From Thermoplasmatota archaeon (lineage in GTDB: Archaea > Thermoplasmatota > E2 > DHVEG-1), in contig JAUWYM010000035.1 of NCBI GenBank assembly GCA_030615845.1, positions 1 through 7,611 of the forward strand: 7,611 nucleotides of DNA, given 5' to 3'. Below, one piece after another: positions 6,627 through 7,611 of the stretch. How positions within the stretch are numbered: position 1 is the stretch's first letter; every line of letters starts with the position of its first letter. Under the pieces are notes generated by a model. That model was not told the DNA's origin, did no database searches, and saw only the letters and a list, made by a program, of their open reading frames with translations. Made by a program: the position numbers and the translations under genes.

Positions 6627-7251
6627 TTATGAATTCATGGTCACTAATATTTGGTTTGAAACTTTATCATCGTTTTTAACTTCATTATCTAGATATGATA
6701 TATCTTCTGGAAACCAATAATCAAATTTTAATTTCTTCAGATATTTCTCAAGTTCATCTCTAGACATTGTCTTCGTTTTAGAAATTATGCTCTTTTCAGC
6801 GTCCATACGTTCAAAAGCCATTGAGTAGAAAGAAACTTCTTGTCTCACGCAGATATTTTGACGTCTAACATTTTTTCTGAACTGCTTAACCATTGCATCT
6901 GTCCAGTTTTCATGTATGAAATAGTCTTGTGATGTCTGCGCTTTCTTAGGATTATAATAATCAAATATCTGAGTAAGTGGTCTGAATCTGCAATCTGATA
7001 TCTGAACATTACATTCCCAACATTTAATTCTTTTTTCTTCCATCTCTTCAAAAGAGATATCCCAATTATAAAGCATAAAGACGAATATGTCTTGATAGTT
7101 ATAGCCGCCGTTTACAAGGATATCTAGCTGTTTTTTGATATTATTTCGATCTTTATATCCCCAATCCCATGCAATCCTAGGATATCTAAAACTAGCCTGC
7201 TTCAATAATTTCCTTTGCCAGGTTAAATCCATTTAATGCTTTTTCATCCAT
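6627..7251 (-). pseudogene. C-terminal part of a radical SAM-type protein, truncated and frameshifted
   Basis: The 201-codon frame from ATG 7232 carries a characteristic run: SFRYPRIAWDWGYKD, QLDILVNGGYN, IFVFMLYNWDISFEEME, CRFRPLTQIFDYYNP, WTDAMVKQFRKNVRRQNICV. I recognise this as the C-terminal half of a radical SAM protein family found in archaea and some bacteria, from memory only. The CxxxCxxC cluster-binding motif and the N-terminal half of the barrel are absent. The N-terminal residues MDLTWQRKLLKQ look wrong. Another frame upstream, from ATG 7251, reads MDEKALNGFNLAKEIIE and then hits a stop. Joining it to ASFRYPR gives a smooth family-like sequence, so a one-base insertion near 7197-7200 (four bases where three are expected) has broken the gene. 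It cannot bind the cluster and should be inactive. Its position in the decayed stretch supports this. Confidence 0.65.
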
Positions 7252-7357
7252 GACTGGAATCTTACGCAGCCGCAGCCACAAGATGCAAAGGAATCACAAC
7301 AATTAGAAAATAAAAACACAATTTATATTTCTTTGATAAATCATTTTATTTACTCAT
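7233..7357 (-). other. Short region with several overlapping broken small frames
   Basis: Minus strand: AGGAG, five bases, then ATG AGT AAA TAA (from 7357). Past that stop the same frame reads KKYKLCFYFLIVVIPLHLVAAAA in all but name a signal-peptide-like stretch, ending at TAA 7264-7262. A different frame from GTG 7319 encodes 28 residues with five Cys (CCDSFASCGCGC), ending at 7233. Neither is clearly a gene. The first may be a dead secreted-protein start; the second may be chance. Confidence 0.25.
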
Positions 7358-7370
7358 AACGACTCCTGCT

Positions 7371-7386
7371 ATTAAAATAAAAAAAG
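7371..7386 (-). terminator. Oligo-T terminator after the DUF4382-type gene
   Basis: On the minus strand, nine to ten bases past the TAA stop, the sequence runs CTTTTTTTATTTTAAT. Archaeal RNA polymerase stops at such T-rich tracts without needing a strong hairpin. Confidence 0.6.
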
Positions 7387-7395
7387 AGGTGAGAT

Positions 7396-7611
7396 TTACT
7401 CCTGAATCACTTTAATCGTAGGTTTCATCATATATTTATTATTACCTGTTTTATGAACTGATTCATATACATCAAAGTCTAATGTTAGAACTGTTGTCTC
7501 ATCCTCATAAATCCAGAATGGTTTAATCAGCTTGACTTTTTTTGACGGTATTGTCAAGTTGTGCACTTCAATTTCTCCATCATTGTTAATAATAATATTT
7601 GCTTTTTCAAC
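7396..7611 (-). CDS. DUF4382-type protein, C-terminal 71 residues (start beyond right edge)
   Basis: The frame is open from the window edge to TAA 7398-7396. The fragment reads EIEVHNLTIPSKKVKLIKPF, then a TVLTLDFDVYESVHKTG element and ends MKPTIKVIQE. The pattern (IPSKKVKLI-PF, TxLxLDFDxxxSV, then a P-x-IKV end) is that of the DUF4382 domain, a beta-rich domain of mostly exported or lipoprotein-like archaeal and bacterial proteins whose role is not established. The signal sequence, if any, lies outside the window. The stop is followed at once by an oligo-T terminator, so this is the last gene of its transcript. Nothing suggests damage in the visible part. The alternative is another secreted beta-sandwich protein. 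Confidence 0.7.
   Translation of the reverse strand, partial: VEKANIIINNDGEIEVHNLTIPSKKVKLIKPFWIYEDETTVLTLDFDVYESVHKTGNNKYMMKPTIKVIQE

Noticed and set aside
6845..7051. Minus-strand 68-codon frame
   Set aside because: It is an alternative frame inside the radical SAM remnant, which has the recognisable sequence.
1..7611. CRISPR array, tRNA or rRNA gene, toxin-antitoxin pair or defence operon
   Set aside because: I found no regularly spaced repeats, no cloverleaf-like segment with conserved tRNA bases, and no recognisable toxin, nuclease or defence ATPase.

Overview
The window looks like accessory DNA from an AT-rich archaeon. A Thermoplasmata-like lineage from anoxic sediment is my best guess, but the sequence does not prove it. 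The archaeal signs are: a very large Asn/Thr/Asp-rich surface protein with N-glycosylation sequons and archaeal S-layer-type modules; a tyrosine integrase with a C-terminal zinc ribbon; a DDE transposase with a SWIM-like plus zinc-ribbon N-terminus; a leaderless gene behind a TATA-like box; GTG and probably TTG starts; and an oligo-T terminator.

Layout. (1) 1-3762, minus strand: one uninterrupted reading frame of 1,254 codons that runs off the left edge. It encodes a membrane-anchored modular surface protein with a short charged N-terminus, two hydrophobic segments, an acidic Thr/Asn linker, Ig-like and beta-sandwich modules and two fibronectin type III domains. Its promoter and start lie at 3760-3830. 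(2) 3862-4281, minus: the C-terminal stump of an archaeal tyrosine integrase. (3) 4280-5287, plus: a decayed IS transposase that abuts the integrase stump; its catalytic Glu codon is now a stop. (4) 5288-5511: a short intergenic region with an orphan minus-strand promoter-like site and the promoter of the next gene. (5) 5512-6153, plus: an intact small serine recombinase with all expected active-site residues. (6) 6154-6626: no intact gene; it holds a degenerate reading frame and a pair of 10-bp direct repeats. (7) 6627-7251, minus: the C-terminal part of a radical SAM-type protein, 5'-truncated and frameshifted. (8) 7396-7611, minus: the C-terminus of a DUF4382-type protein whose start is beyond the right edge, followed by an oligo-T terminator.

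The genes do not form one pathway. Two apparently functional cell-envelope genes, both on the minus strand, flank about 3.5 kb of recombinational debris: integrase stump, dead IS, broken radical SAM gene and other fragments. The serine recombinase is the only intact gene in that stretch. The most distinctive observations are the stop exactly at the transposase's catalytic Glu, the intact recombinase among wrecks, the abrupt base-composition change inside the surface-protein gene where the fibronectin modules begin, and the unusual start region of that gene. I see no tRNA, rRNA, CRISPR array or defence operon, and no convincing new multi-gene system.
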